From Rhizobium bangladeshense (lineage in GTDB: Bacteria; Pseudomonadota; Alphaproteobacteria; Rhizobiales; Rhizobiaceae), in contig NZ_LYPL01000004.1 of the NCBI RefSeq assembly GCF_001662075.1, forward strand, positions 310,001-374,000: 64,000 nucleotides of DNA. Reading direction: 5' to 3'. Shown here piece after piece: positions 50,476 through 58,402 of the stretch (the stretch's first letter is position 1; the number at the start of each line of letters is the position of its first letter). The translations under genes were made by a program, and so were the position numbers. Under the pieces are notes generated by a model. That model was given only the letters and a program-made list of their open reading frames with translations, had not been told where the DNA came from and did no database searches.

Positions 50476-51339
50476 TCACGTTCCACCGCCGAGCGAGTGC
50501 ACGAACACCGTCAGCTCCTTCACGGTCGCCTCTCCGAGGCGGGACGCCCATGCAGGCATGACACCGTGCTTCGGCGCAGCGATCTGGCGGGCGATCGCCT
50601 CCTCGCCCTTCGACTTCAGCCAGATCGCGTCGGCAAGGTCGGGCGCTCCCATGTCCACCTTCCCCTTTCCGTCCTCGCCATGACACGCCGCGCAGTTGTC
50701 GAGGAAGAGCTGCCTGCCGGCTTCGGCGAGGGCCGGATCGGAAGGTTTGTTGGTCAGGCCCCAGACATACGCGGCCACCTGCTTCGTCTGCGTTGGGTCA
50801 AGCATGTCCGCGAAGGCGGGCATCTCGGAAACGTGGCTGTCCCCGTCGCCGTCGAAGCGGATGCCGTGGGCGATCGTCGTCTGGATCGACTGCAGGTCGC
50901 CGCCCCACAGCCAGTCGTCGTCGTTGAGGTTCGGAAAGCCGGGACCGCCGCTCGCGCCCGAGCCGTGGCACGGCGCGCAGTTGACCTTGAACGACGAAGC
51001 GCCGCCGGCGATGGCGAACTCGCGCAGGGTCGGATCGGCGTCGATTTCCTCGACTGTCTTCGAGGCGATCATGTCATGGAACTTCATCTGGCCGGCCTTC
51101 GCTTGATCGAGATCCTGCTGGAACTCGGCGCGGGTCGAATAGCCCAGGTGGCCCTTTGTCGCGGAAGTGATCATCGGTATGGCGGGATAGGCGATAGCGT
51201 ATCCGATCGCCCAGAGGATCGTGACGTAGAAGGTCCACACCCACCAGCGCGGCATCGGATTATTCAGTTCGCGGATGCCGTCCCACTCGTGTCCGGTGGT
51301 CTCGACGCCGCTGATTTCGTCAATATGCTTATCCGACAT
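50476..51339 (-). CDS. fixP: cbb3 oxidase diheme subunit FixP (CcoP)
   Basis: 287 residues. Two N-terminal membrane spans (WWVWTFYVTILWAIGYAIAY) precede two c-type haem domains: NCAPCHGSGASGGPG near residue 138 and NCAACHGEDGKG near 222, each with a downstream Met ligand (SEMPAFADML; GVMPAWASRL). It passes electrons from soluble donors to FixN. Starts 1 base after fixQ stops. Needs the ccm genes for maturation. Confidence 0.96.
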   Translation of the reverse strand: MSDKHIDEISGVETTGHEWDGIRELNNPMPRWWVWTFYVTILWAIGYAIAYPAIPMITSATKGHLGYSTRAEFQQDLDQAKAGQMKFHDMIASKTVEEIDADPTLREFAIAGGASSFKVNCAPCHGSGASGGPGFPNLNDDDWLWGGDLQSIQTTIAHGIRFDGDGDSHVSEMPAFADMLDPTQTKQVAAYVWGLTNKPSDPALAEAGRQLFLDNCAACHGEDGKGKVDMGAPDLADAIWLKSKGEEAIARQIAAPKHGVMPAWASRLGEATVKELTVFVHSLGGGT

Positions 51340-51340
51340 C

Positions 51341-51493
51341 TCAATCGTCCTTCAGGGGAATGGCAGCGGCCTCGTTGGCCGCCTGCCTGCTGCCGGGGCG
51401 GAGCGTGAAGACGACGACGCCAAGGAAGAATGCCGTCATCGCCAGAAGACCCCAACTGTCGGCGAAGTGCCGCATTGCCGTGTACGTTTCCAT
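51341..51493 (-). CDS. fixQ: cbb3 oxidase small subunit FixQ (CcoQ)
   Basis: 50 residues read on the minus strand: METYTAMRHFADSWGLLAMT begins one transmembrane helix, followed by AFFLGVVVFTLRPGSRQAAN and an acidic tail. This is the CcoQ pattern (ADSWGLxxM). It sits 8 bases after fixO and 1 base before fixP, as in other rhizobial fixNOQP operons. Confidence 0.95.
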   Translation of the reverse strand: METYTAMRHFADSWGLLAMTAFFLGVVVFTLRPGSRQAANEAAAIPLKDD

Positions 51494-51501
51494 GTTTCAC
51501 C

Positions 51502-52236
51502 TCATCGGTAGCCGGTTGCGTCGTCATAGGTCGAGAAGTCGACCAGCGTGCCGACCATCTGCAGGTAGGCGACCAGAGCGTCCATCTCGGTGAGCTTCTG
51601 CGGGTCACCGTCGAAATCGCCGACCTTCGCCTTCGGATAGCGGGCCAGAAGAGCGGTGGTATCGGCGTTCGGGTCGGCCTGCGCCTTGATGTCGGCTTCG
51701 GCATTGGCGAGCATGTCGTCGCTGTAGGGCACGCCGACGTCTTCGTTGGCCTTCAGATCCATGCCGACGTCCTTGACGGTGACGTCCTGCGTTTTGAGAA
51801 AGGCGTATTTCGGCATGATCGATTCCGGCACCACTGCCCGCGGGTCGGAGAGGTGCTGGACGTGCCACTCGTTCGAATAGCGACCGCCGACGCGGGCAAG
51901 ATCCGGACCCGTGCGCTTCGAGCCCCATTGGAACGGGTGATCGTACATAGATTCGGCGGCCAGCGAATAATGGCCGTAGCGCTCCACTTCGTCGCGGAAC
52001 GGACGGATCATCTGGCTGTGGCAGAGATAGCAGCCTTCGCGAATGTAGATGTTGCGGCCGACCAGCTCGAGAGGCGTGTAAGGCCGCATCCCCTCCACCT
52101 TCTCGATAGTGTTCTGTAGATAGAAGAGCGGTGCGATTTCAACGATGCCGCCTATGGAAACGACCAATAGCGAGCCGACAAGAAGCAACGTCGCGTTCTT
52201 CTCGAGGATCTTATGTTTGTCCAGTATCGATGCCAT
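51502..52236 (-). CDS. fixO: cbb3 oxidase monoheme subunit FixO (CcoO)
   Basis: 244 residues: an N-terminal anchor ([20 protein letters not shown]), then [20 protein letters not shown] with the CxxCH haem site and the family's [20 protein letters not shown], and a Met-containing [11 protein letters not shown]. It carries electrons from FixP to FixN. Starts 8 bases after fixN. Confidence 0.96.
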   Translation of the reverse strand: MASILDKHKILEKNATLLLVGSLLVVSIGGIVEIAPLFYLQNTIEKVEGMRPYTPLELVGRNIYIREGCYLCHSQMIRPFRDEVERYGHYSLAAESMYDHPFQWGSKRTGPDLARVGGRYSNEWHVQHLSDPRAVVPESIMPKYAFLKTQDVTVKDVGMDLKANEDVGVPYSDDMLANAEADIKAQADPNADTTALLARYPKAKVGDFDGDPQKLTEMDALVAYLQMVGTLVDFSTYDDATGYR

Positions 52237-52244
52237 GGTTCACC

Positions 52245-53867
52245 TCACTCGGCGGGTTGTGCCTGGGGCACGTAAGCGGTCGGAATTGCGGCTTCGTTCC
52301 GCTCGCGACCGCGGATGGTCATGAAGACGTTCCAGGCCATCACGAGGCCGCCCATCAGGTACAGCCCACCACCCACGACACGCAGGACGTAATAGGGGAT
52401 CATGGCGGAGACGGTTTCGGCGAAGGAGTAGACGAGGAAGCCCTGCGAATTATACTCGCGCCACATCAGGCCTTGCTGGATACCGGCGACCCAGAGAACG
52501 GCGGCGTAGACGACGATGCCGAGAGTGGCGAGCCAGAAGTGCCAGTTGACCATCCTGAGGCTGTAGAGCCGCTCGCGGCCCCAGAGCTTCGGCGTCAGGT
52601 AGTAGATCGCACCGAAGGTGATCATCCCGACCCAGCCGAGCGCACCCGAATGCACGTGACCAATGGTCCACTCGGTATAGTGGCTGAGCGAATTGACCGT
52701 CTTCACCGACATCATCGGGCCCTCGAAGGTCGACATGCCATAGAAGGCGATGGCGATGATCATCATGCGGATGATGGGATCGGTGCGGATCTTGTCCCAG
52801 GCGCCCGAAAGGGTCATGAGGCCGTTGATCATGCCGCCCCAGGAGGGCATCCAAAGCATGATCGAGAAGACCATGCCGAGCGTCTGGGCCCAGTCGGGCA
52901 GTGCCGTGTAGTGCAGATGATGAGGGCCGGCCCAGATATACATGAAGATCAGCGCCCAGAAGTGGATGATCGACAGGCGGTATGAATAGACCGGCCGGTT
53001 GGCCTGCTTCGGCACGAAGTAGTACATCATTCCCAGGAAGCCCGCCGTCAGGAAGAAACCGACGGCGTTATGGCCGTACCACCACTGCGTCAGCGCGTCC
53101 TGGACTCCCGAGAAGGCCGAATAGCTCTTGCTGCCGAGAAACGACGCAGGAACGGCTAGGTTGTTGACGACGTGCAGCATCGCGATCGTGACGATGAAGC
53201 CGAGATAGAACCAGTTCGCCACGTAGATGTGGGGTTCCTTGCGCTTGAGGATCGTGCCGAGGTAGACGACGAGATAGGCGACCCAGACGATGGTCAGCCA
53301 GATGTCGACGTACCACTCCGGCTCGGCATATTCGCGCGCCTGGGTGATGCCGAGAACATAACCGGTCGCCGCCATCACGATGAAGAGCTGGTAGCCCCAG
53401 AAGACGAACCAGGCGAGACTGCCGCCGAAGAGCCGCGCATGACAGGTGCGCTGCACGACGTAAAGGGAGGTCATGATCAGGGCGTTGCCGCCGAAGGCGA
53501 AGATAACTGCCGAAGTATGGACGGGCCTGAGCCTGCCGAAGTTCAGATAGGGGGCAAAGTTCAGATCCGGGAAGGCGAGCTGCGCCGCGACCACGACTCC
53601 GACCAGAAAGCCGACCACGCCCCAGAAGACGGTGGCGATCAATCCGTATCGGATGACCTCGTCGAAGTAGCCCGAGGGATCGGCCTTGGGCACCTGGCCC
53701 GCCGGCGAGAAGTCGACCCGCCGCAGCAGGATCACAGTTCCGGCAAACAGGCAGAAACTGAGGATGCCCATGTGGACGGCGAAGAGGTGATCGTGGGCGA
53801 GTCCCGCGCCCACTAGAGCTAGGAACGCGGCGACAGCGACCACGATGGTTTCCGTTGTATAGTTCAT
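52245..53867 (-). CDS. fixN: cbb3-type cytochrome c oxidase catalytic subunit FixN (CcoN)
   Basis: 540 residues, 12 membrane helices, with the haem and CuB histidines: [40 protein letters not shown] (the active-site Tyr follows in helix 7), [20 protein letters not shown] and [19 protein letters not shown]. It is the high-affinity oxygen-reducing subunit. Promoter has a FixK box at 53956. Order fixN-O-Q-P then fixG-H-I-S is standard in rhizobia. Confidence 0.97.
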   Translation of the reverse strand: MNYTTETIVVAVAAFLALVGAGLAHDHLFAVHMGILSFCLFAGTVILLRRVDFSPAGQVPKADPSGYFDEVIRYGLIATVFWGVVGFLVGVVVAAQLAFPDLNFAPYLNFGRLRPVHTSAVIFAFGGNALIMTSLYVVQRTCHARLFGGSLAWFVFWGYQLFIVMAATGYVLGITQAREYAEPEWYVDIWLTIVWVAYLVVYLGTILKRKEPHIYVANWFYLGFIVTIAMLHVVNNLAVPASFLGSKSYSAFSGVQDALTQWWYGHNAVGFFLTAGFLGMMYYFVPKQANRPVYSYRLSIIHFWALIFMYIWAGPHHLHYTALPDWAQTLGMVFSIMLWMPSWGGMINGLMTLSGAWDKIRTDPIIRMMIIAIAFYGMSTFEGPMMSVKTVNSLSHYTEWTIGHVHSGALGWVGMITFGAIYYLTPKLWGRERLYSLRMVNWHFWLATLGIVVYAAVLWVAGIQQGLMWREYNSQGFLVYSFAETVSAMIPYYVLRVVGGGLYLMGGLVMAWNVFMTIRGRERNEAAIPTAYVPQAQPAE

Positions 53868-53955
53868 GACGTCTTCCCCAGTGCGCAGCCGGCCACGTCA
53901 GGGCCAGCTTTCTCGAACCTTGAAGTACGACTGTCACGAGGACGTCAGCAGCTCC

Positions 53956-53969
53956 TTGATCTACGTCAA
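53956..53969. promoter_or_regulatory. FixK/FNR box upstream of fixN
   Basis: TTGATCTACGTCAA, one mismatch. Centre 95 bases upstream of the fixN start, in the fixN-fixK divergent region. Confidence 0.8.
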
Positions 53970-54002
53970 TGAACGCCACAAACCTCGTCGGGAGGCTCGC
54001 CT

Positions 54003-54018
54003 GTTACAAACCGTCACA
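54003..54018. promoter_or_regulatory. Possible FxkR-type K-box upstream of fixK
   Basis: GTTACA-N4-GTCACA: two near-identical hexamers in direct repeat, 79 bases before the fixK start. As I recall, the K-box needed for FxkR control of R. etli fixK has repeated GTTACA hexamers; the exact spacing should be checked. OmpR/PhoB-type regulators bind such direct repeats. Confidence 0.4.
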
Positions 54019-54096
54019 ACATCGCACCAATTGGCACGATCCGATCATCCTCGTGTGACTCGGCCGCTGTTTATTGAGCCCACTCAACGAGGGGAA

Positions 54097-54828
54097 ATGA
54101 CGATGCTGATGCAGGGCAAGAACGCTTTTGAAAACGCCGAACTCGCAGTCGAGGTAGCTCGCGGTCCTTGTCTGGCTTCGGTCTTCCGCACCAGCTCCAC
54201 GGAGCTCGTCGAGGCCGGACAGGCGATATGCTGGGAAGGCGACGACGCCAAGCATCTGTTCCAGATCGTCGAAGGCGTCGTGCGACTGCATCGGATCATC
54301 GGAGAAGGACGCAGGGTCATCACCGCCTTCCATTTCGCCGGCGACGTCGTCGGCGCCTCGCTGCTCGGTGAATTTCTCTTCACCGCCGAGGCCGTCACCG
54401 ATTGCAAGATCCGGCGCATCTCCCGCAAGAGCTTCCACCAGGAAGTCGCGCGCTGCGATGAACTGCGCCCTGCCTACATCGACCTCTTGTGCCGCGAGAA
54501 CGCCGCGGCACACGACCAGATGGTGCTGCTGTCGAAGAAGAACGCCGAGGAGCGCCTCTGCACCTTCATCCTTCGGCTGGCTTCGAGACCTGGCGCGAGG
54601 CGCCGCGACGTCCTGCGCGTGCCGATGAACCGCCAGGACATCGCCGACTATCTCGGTCTGACGATCGAGACGGTTTCCCGTACCATCACCAAGCTCGCCG
54701 CGCGCAACGTCGTCGTCGCGCAGGGCCGGCACGATCTGAAGATCCTCAGCATGGAAAAGCTTGCTCGTTTGTCAGGCAGCGCGGATGATTTTTCTGAAAA
54801 AACCTGCCATAGGGTCAGCATCCACTGA
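54097..54828 (+). CDS. fixK: FixK transcriptional regulator (Crp/Fnr family)
   Basis: Start at ATG 54097 with GAGGGG ahead; the upstream frame to 53866 is noise. 243 residues: sensor barrel (LVEAGQAICWEGDDAKHLFQ, GEGRRVITAFHFAGDVVGAS), dimer helix, and helix-turn-helix VPMNRQDIADYLGLTIETVS with RTITKLA, where E-xx-SR is the FNR-type box-reading residue set. The N-terminal Cys cluster of FnrN/FNR is absent, so it is FixK rather than an oxygen-sensing FnrN. Cys residues near 24 and 44 might allow redox control. It should activate the ten boxes listed. Confidence 0.93.
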   Translation: MTMLMQGKNAFENAELAVEVARGPCLASVFRTSSTELVEAGQAICWEGDDAKHLFQIVEGVVRLHRIIGEGRRVITAFHFAGDVVGASLLGEFLFTAEAVTDCKIRRISRKSFHQEVARCDELRPAYIDLLCRENAAAHDQMVLLSKKNAEERLCTFILRLASRPGARRRDVLRVPMNRQDIADYLGLTIETVSRTITKLAARNVVVAQGRHDLKILSMEKLARLSGSADDFSEKTCHRVSIH

Positions 54829-54843
54829 TCAACAGGAGCAGGT

Positions 54844-56769
54844 ATGCCCCACCGCCTCATATCGCCACGCACGGCGTCGCCGCAGGAACTGGACGTGCTG
54901 GTGCATGTGCTCGACGGGGCGGACATCATAATCCATCGCCTGGAAGGCACCATCACCCATTGGTCGATCGGGTGCGAGAACATGTACGGGTGGACGCGGG
55001 AGGAAGCTGTCGGAGAGAAAGTGTACGAGCTTCTCGCCACGCGGGCCCCCGAACCTTTCGAAGACATTCAGGCGCAACTCCGGTCACGCGGCTTCTGGCA
55101 GGGCGAAATCGTCCACCGGCACAAGAGCGGTCACGACATCGTCGTCGCGACCAGATGCGTCCTTGTAAACCTGTCCGACGGTGACCTCGCCGTCATACAG
55201 GCGAACAGCGACGTCACGGCGCTCAGGAGGGCCGAGGAGACCGTCAGGTCGCGCGAGGCGCATCTGTCCTCCATTCTGGAAACCGTTCCCGACGCCATGG
55301 TCGTCATAGACCAGAAGGGCATTGTTATGTCGTTCAGCAAGGCCGCGGAAAAGCTGTTCGGGCTAAGCTCAGACCAGATCTGCGGCCGCAACGTCAGCGA
55401 ACTGATGCCGAATCCTTACCGCGACGCCCACGACGGCTACATCGGACATTATCTGGAAACCGGTGAGAAGCGGATCATCGGCTATGGACGCGTGGTTACC
55501 GGCCGACGGGCCGACGGCACGCACTTCCCGATGGAACTGCACGTCGGCGAGGCTACCGCCAACGGCGAACGCATCTTCACCGGCTTCGTACGCGATTTGA
55601 CGAGCCGAATGAAGATCGAGGAAGACCTGCGTCAGGCGCAGAAGATGGAGGCCGTCGGACAGCTAACCGGCGGCCTTGCCCATGACTTCAACAACCTCCT
55701 GACCGTCATTAGTGGCAATCTCGAGATGATCGAAGACAAGCTGCAGCCGGGGCCGCTGCGCGACATGCTTCGCGAAGCCCAGGAGGCCGCGGCCGATGGC
55801 GCGAAGCTGACTGGCCAATTGCTGGCCTTCGGCAGGCGACAGCCGCTTTCTCCCAAGCAGGTGGACCTCGGGCGCCTCATCACCAGCTTTTCAGATCTTC
55901 TTCGACGGACATTGGGCGAGAGCATCAAGCTGTCGACGGTGTTGTCTGGCTCGCACTTCGACGCCCTCGTCGATGGCTCGCAGCTTCAGAACGCCATCCT
56001 GAACATCGCCCTCAACGCGCGTGACGCGATGCCGAAGGGCGGCGCCCTGACCATCGAGGTGTCGCGGGTCAGCCTCGATGCCGACTACGCCAAGATGTAT
56101 CCGGAAGTGCGCAGCGGGAACTTCGTGCTGATCTCCATGACCGATACCGGCGCCGGGATGGCCGACGAGGTGAAGAAGCGCGCGATCGAACCGTTCTTCA
56201 CGACCAAGGACGTAGGCTCAGGAACCGGTCTCGGTCTGAGCATGGTGTACGGCTTTGTCAAACAGTCCGGCGGCCACCTTCAAATTTATAGCGAAGTCGG
56301 AAGGGGCACGACGATCCGCATTTACCTGCCCGCCCTTGATGCCGTCAGAGCAGATCCCTTCGTACAACAAGCGGGACCAACGGAATCTCCCCTTCCCAAG
56401 GGAACCGAACTTGTTCTCGTCGTCGAGGACGACGCGCGGGTGCGTCGCGTTGCGGTAGCGCGGCTCGTCACCATGGGCTATTCAGTGCTGGAAGCTGAGA
56501 ACGGACGTCGCGCGCTGGAGATTCTCGAGCAAAACGAGAACATTGCCCTTCTGTTCACCGACATCGTGATGCCGGGAGGCCTTTCTGGAGACGAAGTCGC
56601 AGGCGAAGCGCGCAAGATCCGTCCCGAACTTGCGGTACTCTTCACATCCGGATATTCGGAACCTTCTCTCGCGACGCATGAAGTGATCGCCGGAGCGCAG
56701 TGGCTGCGAAAGCCGTACACCGCGAGAGAACTCGCAACGAAGATCCGAGAACTGCTAGACGAGCGATGA
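54844..56769 (+). CDS. fixL: Hybrid FixL: heme-PAS histidine kinase with C-terminal receiver
   Basis: 641 residues. PAS1 at about 15-125, heme PAS at about 140-250, HisKA, HATPase and a receiver at about 520-641. Heme PAS: His196 in PYRDAHDGYI and Arg216 in IIGYGRVVTGRR, 20 residues apart as for His200 and Arg220 of Bradyrhizobium FixL, so oxygen sensing is supported. The H-box is VGQLTGGLAHDFNNLLTVIS (H280), the HDFNN type. ATPase motifs DTGAGM and GTGLGLSMVYGF. Receiver: VVEDDARVRR, LFTDIVMPGG, KPYTARELA. It follows fixK by 15 bases. No fixJ is adjacent, as in hFixL-type systems. Confidence 0.92.
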   Translation: MPHRLISPRTASPQELDVLVHVLDGADIIIHRLEGTITHWSIGCENMYGWTREEAVGEKVYELLATRAPEPFEDIQAQLRSRGFWQGEIVHRHKSGHDIVVATRCVLVNLSDGDLAVIQANSDVTALRRAEETVRSREAHLSSILETVPDAMVVIDQKGIVMSFSKAAEKLFGLSSDQICGRNVSELMPNPYRDAHDGYIGHYLETGEKRIIGYGRVVTGRRADGTHFPMELHVGEATANGERIFTGFVRDLTSRMKIEEDLRQAQKMEAVGQLTGGLAHDFNNLLTVISGNLEMIEDKLQPGPLRDMLREAQEAAADGAKLTGQLLAFGRRQPLSPKQVDLGRLITSFSDLLRRTLGESIKLSTVLSGSHFDALVDGSQLQNAILNIALNARDAMPKGGALTIEVSRVSLDADYAKMYPEVRSGNFVLISMTDTGAGMADEVKKRAIEPFFTTKDVGSGTGLGLSMVYGFVKQSGGHLQIYSEVGRGTTIRIYLPALDAVRADPFVQQAGPTESPLPKGTELVLVVEDDARVRRVAVARLVTMGYSVLEAENGRRALEILEQNENIALLFTDIVMPGGLSGDEVAGEARKIRPELAVLFTSGYSEPSLATHEVIAGAQWLRKPYTARELATKIRELLDER

Positions 56770-57272
56770 GTCGGCCGGGACGTTTGCGTCACCGGGGATC
56801 GTGACGATCTCGGGCCCCGATTGTGTTGCGACTTGCCCGGCAATGTTTCGAAGATTCAATTTGCAACAGTTCAGCTAGACTGACGTCCCCTCGTCTATCG
56901 GCGGATCGCCGGGCCGAAACGCCAGAACTTCAATCGTCTTACGATTCCGACCCTTTTGGAGAACATCGCTCGGCCGCTGTCGCGAGCGATAGAAGCCTCG
57001 CTAGATCCTGCTGGCCTCTCAGCTCATTCTTTGCGCCGCGCCGAGCCTGTAACGAAGGGCCGAAGTCTCCGTGCTTCGCACGCTCCATAGACGACCCGCA
57101 TGCAGCGCGGCGACCATTCAGGTCGCAGCCCTATCATTTTTCCAGCTCTATCGCACTGTGCTGCGCGTCGGTGACGTACTTCAACGGGTGCCGGGGGCTC
57201 CCACCGAGATTCAAGATCGCGAAGCCCAAAGGACGAATGCGAGGCGCGGAGGCCGGATTTGATCTACCAAAT
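56770..57272. other. Intergenic, no gene seen
   Basis: About 500 bases between fixL and the pseudoazurin box. The frame at 56823-57311 is low-quality noise. A half-site TTGATCTACCAAATTTGACC runs into the FixK-type box at 57273. Confidence 0.4.
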
Positions 57273-57286
57273 TTGACCAGGGTCAA
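57273..57286. promoter_or_regulatory. FixK/FNR box upstream of pseudoazurin
   Basis: TTGACCAGGGTCAA (TTGAC-N4-GTCAA), a symmetrical variant. Centre 81 bases upstream of the azurin-type gene. Another TTGAT half-site lies 13 bases upstream. Confidence 0.65.
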
Positions 57287-57360
57287 AGAGGGCCGCTTTC
57301 GGATCGCATAGAAAGACTCCCGAGGCCGACCATCGGTCCCGTTTCAAATGGAGATAATCA

Positions 57361-57804
57361 ATGCGCTTCAATATTGTCCCGGCCGCGGTGGCTGCGGTTC
57401 TCGTTGCGTCTGCCGCGCCGTCGATGGCCGCCGATCATCAGATTCAGATGCTCAACAAGGGCGCCGAGGGCGTCATGGTCTTCGAGCCTGGGTTCGTCAA
57501 GATCGCTCCCGGCGACACCGTCACCTTCGTACCAACCGACAAGAGCCACAACGTCGAAACGTACAAGGGCCTCATTCCGGACGGCGCGGCGCAATTCAAA
57601 TCGAAGCCGAACGAGGAATTCCAGACCAAGTTCGACGTCCCCGGCGCCTACGTCGTCAAATGCACGCCACATGCCGGCATGGGCATGGTCGCACTGATCC
57701 AGGTCGGGGACGCGCCGGCAAATCTCGATGCCATCAAAACGGCAAAGGTGCCGAACCCGGCGCGCAAGCGCCTCGACGCCGACCTAACCCAGGTCACCCC
57801 GTAA
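57361..57804 (+). CDS. Pseudoazurin
   Basis: 147 residues with a cleavable signal peptide ([20 protein letters not shown], cut before ADHQIQML). Type I copper ligands: His in [12 protein letters not shown], then Cys, His and Met in [19 protein letters not shown]. The C-terminal tail is helical as in pseudoazurins. It carries electrons from the bc1 complex or cytochromes to nitrite or N-oxide reductases in the periplasm. A FixK-type box lies upstream, so it belongs with the nitrate/low-oxygen set. No nir or nos genes are in the window. Confidence 0.95.
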   Translation: MRFNIVPAAVAAVLVASAAPSMAADHQIQMLNKGAEGVMVFEPGFVKIAPGDTVTFVPTDKSHNVETYKGLIPDGAAQFKSKPNEEFQTKFDVPGAYVVKCTPHAGMGMVALIQVGDAPANLDAIKTAKVPNPARKRLDADLTQVTP

Positions 57805-57820
57805 CCTAAATCAGCCGCAA

Positions 57821-57842
57821 GCTGGCGCTTCAAAGCGCTAGC
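57821..57842. terminator. Short hairpin between pseudoazurin and ycnI
   Basis: GCTGGCGCTT-CA-AAGCGCTAGC: a ten-base stem with one G-T pair and a 2-base loop, 17 bases after the pseudoazurin stop. No T-run follows, so it may stabilise the 3' end or partly terminate rather than being a full terminator. Confidence 0.4.
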
Positions 57843-57859
57843 CCGCAGGGAGTCGATCT

Positions 57860-58387
57860 ATGATCAAGCAAGTCACCTCTGCCCTGTTCGCAGTCCTCTG
57901 CGCCGCCGGAGCGGCGCACGGACATGCAACGCTTGAACAAGCGCAGGCGGCGCCCGGCAAGGCCTATAAGGCCGTCGTCCGGATCGGTCACGGCTGCGAA
58001 GGAAAGCCTACCATCAGAGTCCGCGTGAAGGTTCCAGAAGGACTTATTTCCGCCAAGCCGATGCCAAAGTCGGGCTGGACCGTCGACAAGATCAAGGGCG
58101 CCTATGAAAAAAGCTACAATCTCTATGGCGCGGCGGTGAAAGAGGGAACGACAGAAATCGCCTGGAGCGGAGGCAATCTCGCCGACGACGAGTATGACGA
58201 GTTCGTGTTCCGTGGAACGGTCGCCAAGGAAACGCCGACCGGGACCCGCATATACGTCCCGATCGTGCAGGAGTGCACCGACGGAGCTTTCGAACGGTGG
58301 ATCGAAATTCCAACGGTGGGCAAGTCATCCGACGATTATGAAAATCCGGCGCCGTTTTTCGACGTCGTAGAACAACCTCGTTCTTGA
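57860..58387 (+). CDS. YcnI/DUF1775-type periplasmic copper-handling protein
   Basis: 175 residues. Signal peptide (TSALFAVLCAAGAAHG), then a mature N-terminus starting with HATLEQAQAAPGKAYKAVVR; the leading His in HATLE is the copper-binding residue of YcnI-like proteins. GWTVDKIKG and EIAWSGGNLADDEYDEF fit the beta-sandwich. Followed 15 bases later by copCD, the usual pairing in YcnI-YcnJ copper-uptake loci. Likely to supply copper to cbb3 oxidase and pseudoazurin. Confidence 0.88.
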   Translation: MIKQVTSALFAVLCAAGAAHGHATLEQAQAAPGKAYKAVVRIGHGCEGKPTIRVRVKVPEGLISAKPMPKSGWTVDKIKGAYEKSYNLYGAAVKEGTTEIAWSGGNLADDEYDEFVFRGTVAKETPTGTRIYVPIVQECTDGAFERWIEIPTVGKSSDDYENPAPFFDVVEQPRS

Positions 58388-58402
58388 GAAGGACCACCGC
58401 CC

